Shown here: one piece after another, positions 63,504-64,000 of the stretch
Layout: each line of letters begins with the position of its first letter
Numbering within the stretch: the stretch's first letter is position 1
DNA from: Parasedimentitalea maritima
GTDB lineage: Bacteria > Pseudomonadota > Alphaproteobacteria > Rhodobacterales > Rhodobacteraceae
NCBI RefSeq assembly: GCF_005771405.1
Contig: NZ_VAUA01000004.1
Span: 124,001 to 188,000, forward strand
Length of the DNA stretch: 64,000 bases
Direction: 5' to 3'
The notes under the pieces: model-generated
The model's input: the letters and a program-made list of their open reading frames with translations, nothing else
Told to the model about the DNA's origin: nothing
The model's database searches: none
Translations under genes and position numbers: made by a program

Positions 63504-63791
63504 TTAGCCGTTAACGCTGTCTTTCAGCGCCTTGGCGATAGTCATTTTGACCACCTTGTCGGCTTCTTTCATGAACTTTTCACCTGTGGCAGGGTTGCGC
63601 ACTTCGCGCTCTGGGCGCTCGCGGCAATAGATTTTGCCAACGCCGGGCAGAGTCACAGCGCCGCCACCGGATACTTCACGGGTGATCAGTGCACAAACGG
63701 CTTCCAGAGCAGCGCCTGCAGCTTTTTTGTCAGCACCCATATCTTCGGCCAGAGCGGCTACGAGTTGGGTCTTTGTCATTGGTTTGGACAT
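63504..63791 (-). CDS. hup: HU-family DNA-binding protein
   Basis: 95 residues. The N-terminal helical part has MTKTQLVAALAEDMGADKKA. The DNA-binding arm is seen as VTLPGVGKIYCRERPEREVRNPATGEKFMKEA (key parts: GVGKIYCRERPER and RNPATGE). The family's F/GxGxF/V-containing start is kept in GVGKI. It bends and compacts DNA. GGAG lies about 8 nt before the ATG. It is monocistronic, with its own terminator. An inverted repeat gttgtg / cacaac at 63851-63868 lies upstream. Confidence 0.93.
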   Translation of the reverse strand: MSKPMTKTQLVAALAEDMGADKKAAGAALEAVCALITREVSGGGAVTLPGVGKIYCRERPEREVRNPATGEKFMKEADKVVKMTIAKALKDSVNG

Positions 63792-63931
63792 TCTTTGTCT
63801 CCTTACGTCTGCCCGACTTATGGGGCCTCATTGCGTAATCTTAGCGTTATGTTGTGGGCTAACACAACGAATAGTGTAACGAAATAAGGGTAAAACGAGC
63901 CATTTTTGGCTGAAAACCGCAGAAATCTTCC

Positions 63932-64000
63932 TTACAAAAAGGCGGTTTCGTCGAACGAGCGCAATTTCCGGCTATGCAGCCGCTCTAAAGGCATTCCGCG
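63932..64000 (-). CDS. Possible C-terminal end of a gene entering from the right
   Basis: The minus-strand frame from 64000 is open for 22 codons (ending LRSFDETAFL) to a TAA at 63932. It is followed by two small hairpins (aaaccgc / gcggttt, and agcca / tggct before cgtttta). The composition looks protein-like, but the piece is too short to prove. I cannot assign it. Confidence 0.3.
   Translation of the reverse strand, partial: RGMPLERLHSRKLRSFDETAFL

Overview
The window reads as a chromosomal core segment of an alphaproteobacterium, most likely a Rhodobacterales (Roseobacter-group) species. Pointers are the rimP-nusA-ylxR-infB block, the divergent argJ-parvulin / secA arrangement, lptC-lptA-lptB-hpf-ptsN with an upstream Kdo isomerase, gltD and gltB separated by a GFA-family gene, and a large fusion protein combining a phosphotransferase, an M23 domain and a class III aminotransferase. 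The genus cannot be fixed by reading alone. Coding density is high, with many 1-4 nt start/stop overlaps. I see no phage, IS element, CRISPR array, integrase or rRNA. One tRNA gene (Leu, CAG) is present.

Layout. 1-9194: metabolic genes (fusion aminotransferase cut by the left edge, ferrochelatase, SAM methyltransferase, ComF-like protein, glutaredoxin, nitrilase-family amidase, MarR regulator, UbiG, proline iminopeptidase, short peptide-binding protein). 9226-14729: the translation/transcription operon rimP-nusA-ylxR-infB, preceded by a structured leader that ends in a strong terminator 25 nt before rimP. 14801-23130: a 44-residue small gene, mutT, argJ and a parvulin on the minus strand, then secA and two exported proteins. 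23155-27384: radC, dnaJ and dnaK with a good promoter. 27453-44479: an envelope and surface-glycan region with AlkB, a lipid acyltransferase, an SH3 protein, a KpsM-like permease, CysQ, KdsB, GalU, GalE, three glycosyltransferases, a tandem sulfotransferase, PtsN, HPF, LptB/A/C, KdsD and an RNase D-like exonuclease. 44621-49713: alanine symporter, UspA, tRNA-Leu, an NDUFA9-like protein, an operator-controlled NmrA-like protein and UppP. 49954-56412: glutamate synthase. 56473-63791: MtgA, GST, QueG, MsrA/MsrB, an orphan gene, a DUF4202 protein, two exporters and HU.

How genes work together. KdsD and KdsB supply CMP-Kdo, GalU and GalE supply UDP-sugars, and three glycosyltransferases plus a sulfotransferase probably build a sulfated surface glycan. 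CysQ would remove the PAP that sulfotransfer releases, and LptABC exports LPS. The sulfotransferase carries an apparent 1-nt frameshift just before its PAPS-binding loop.

No clear undescribed system is visible. The best leads are the sulfotransferase frameshift within a possible sulfated-glycan locus, the leader upstream of rimP, a pair of 18-bp palindromic operators before the NmrA-like gene, and the 44-residue gene boxed in by terminators.
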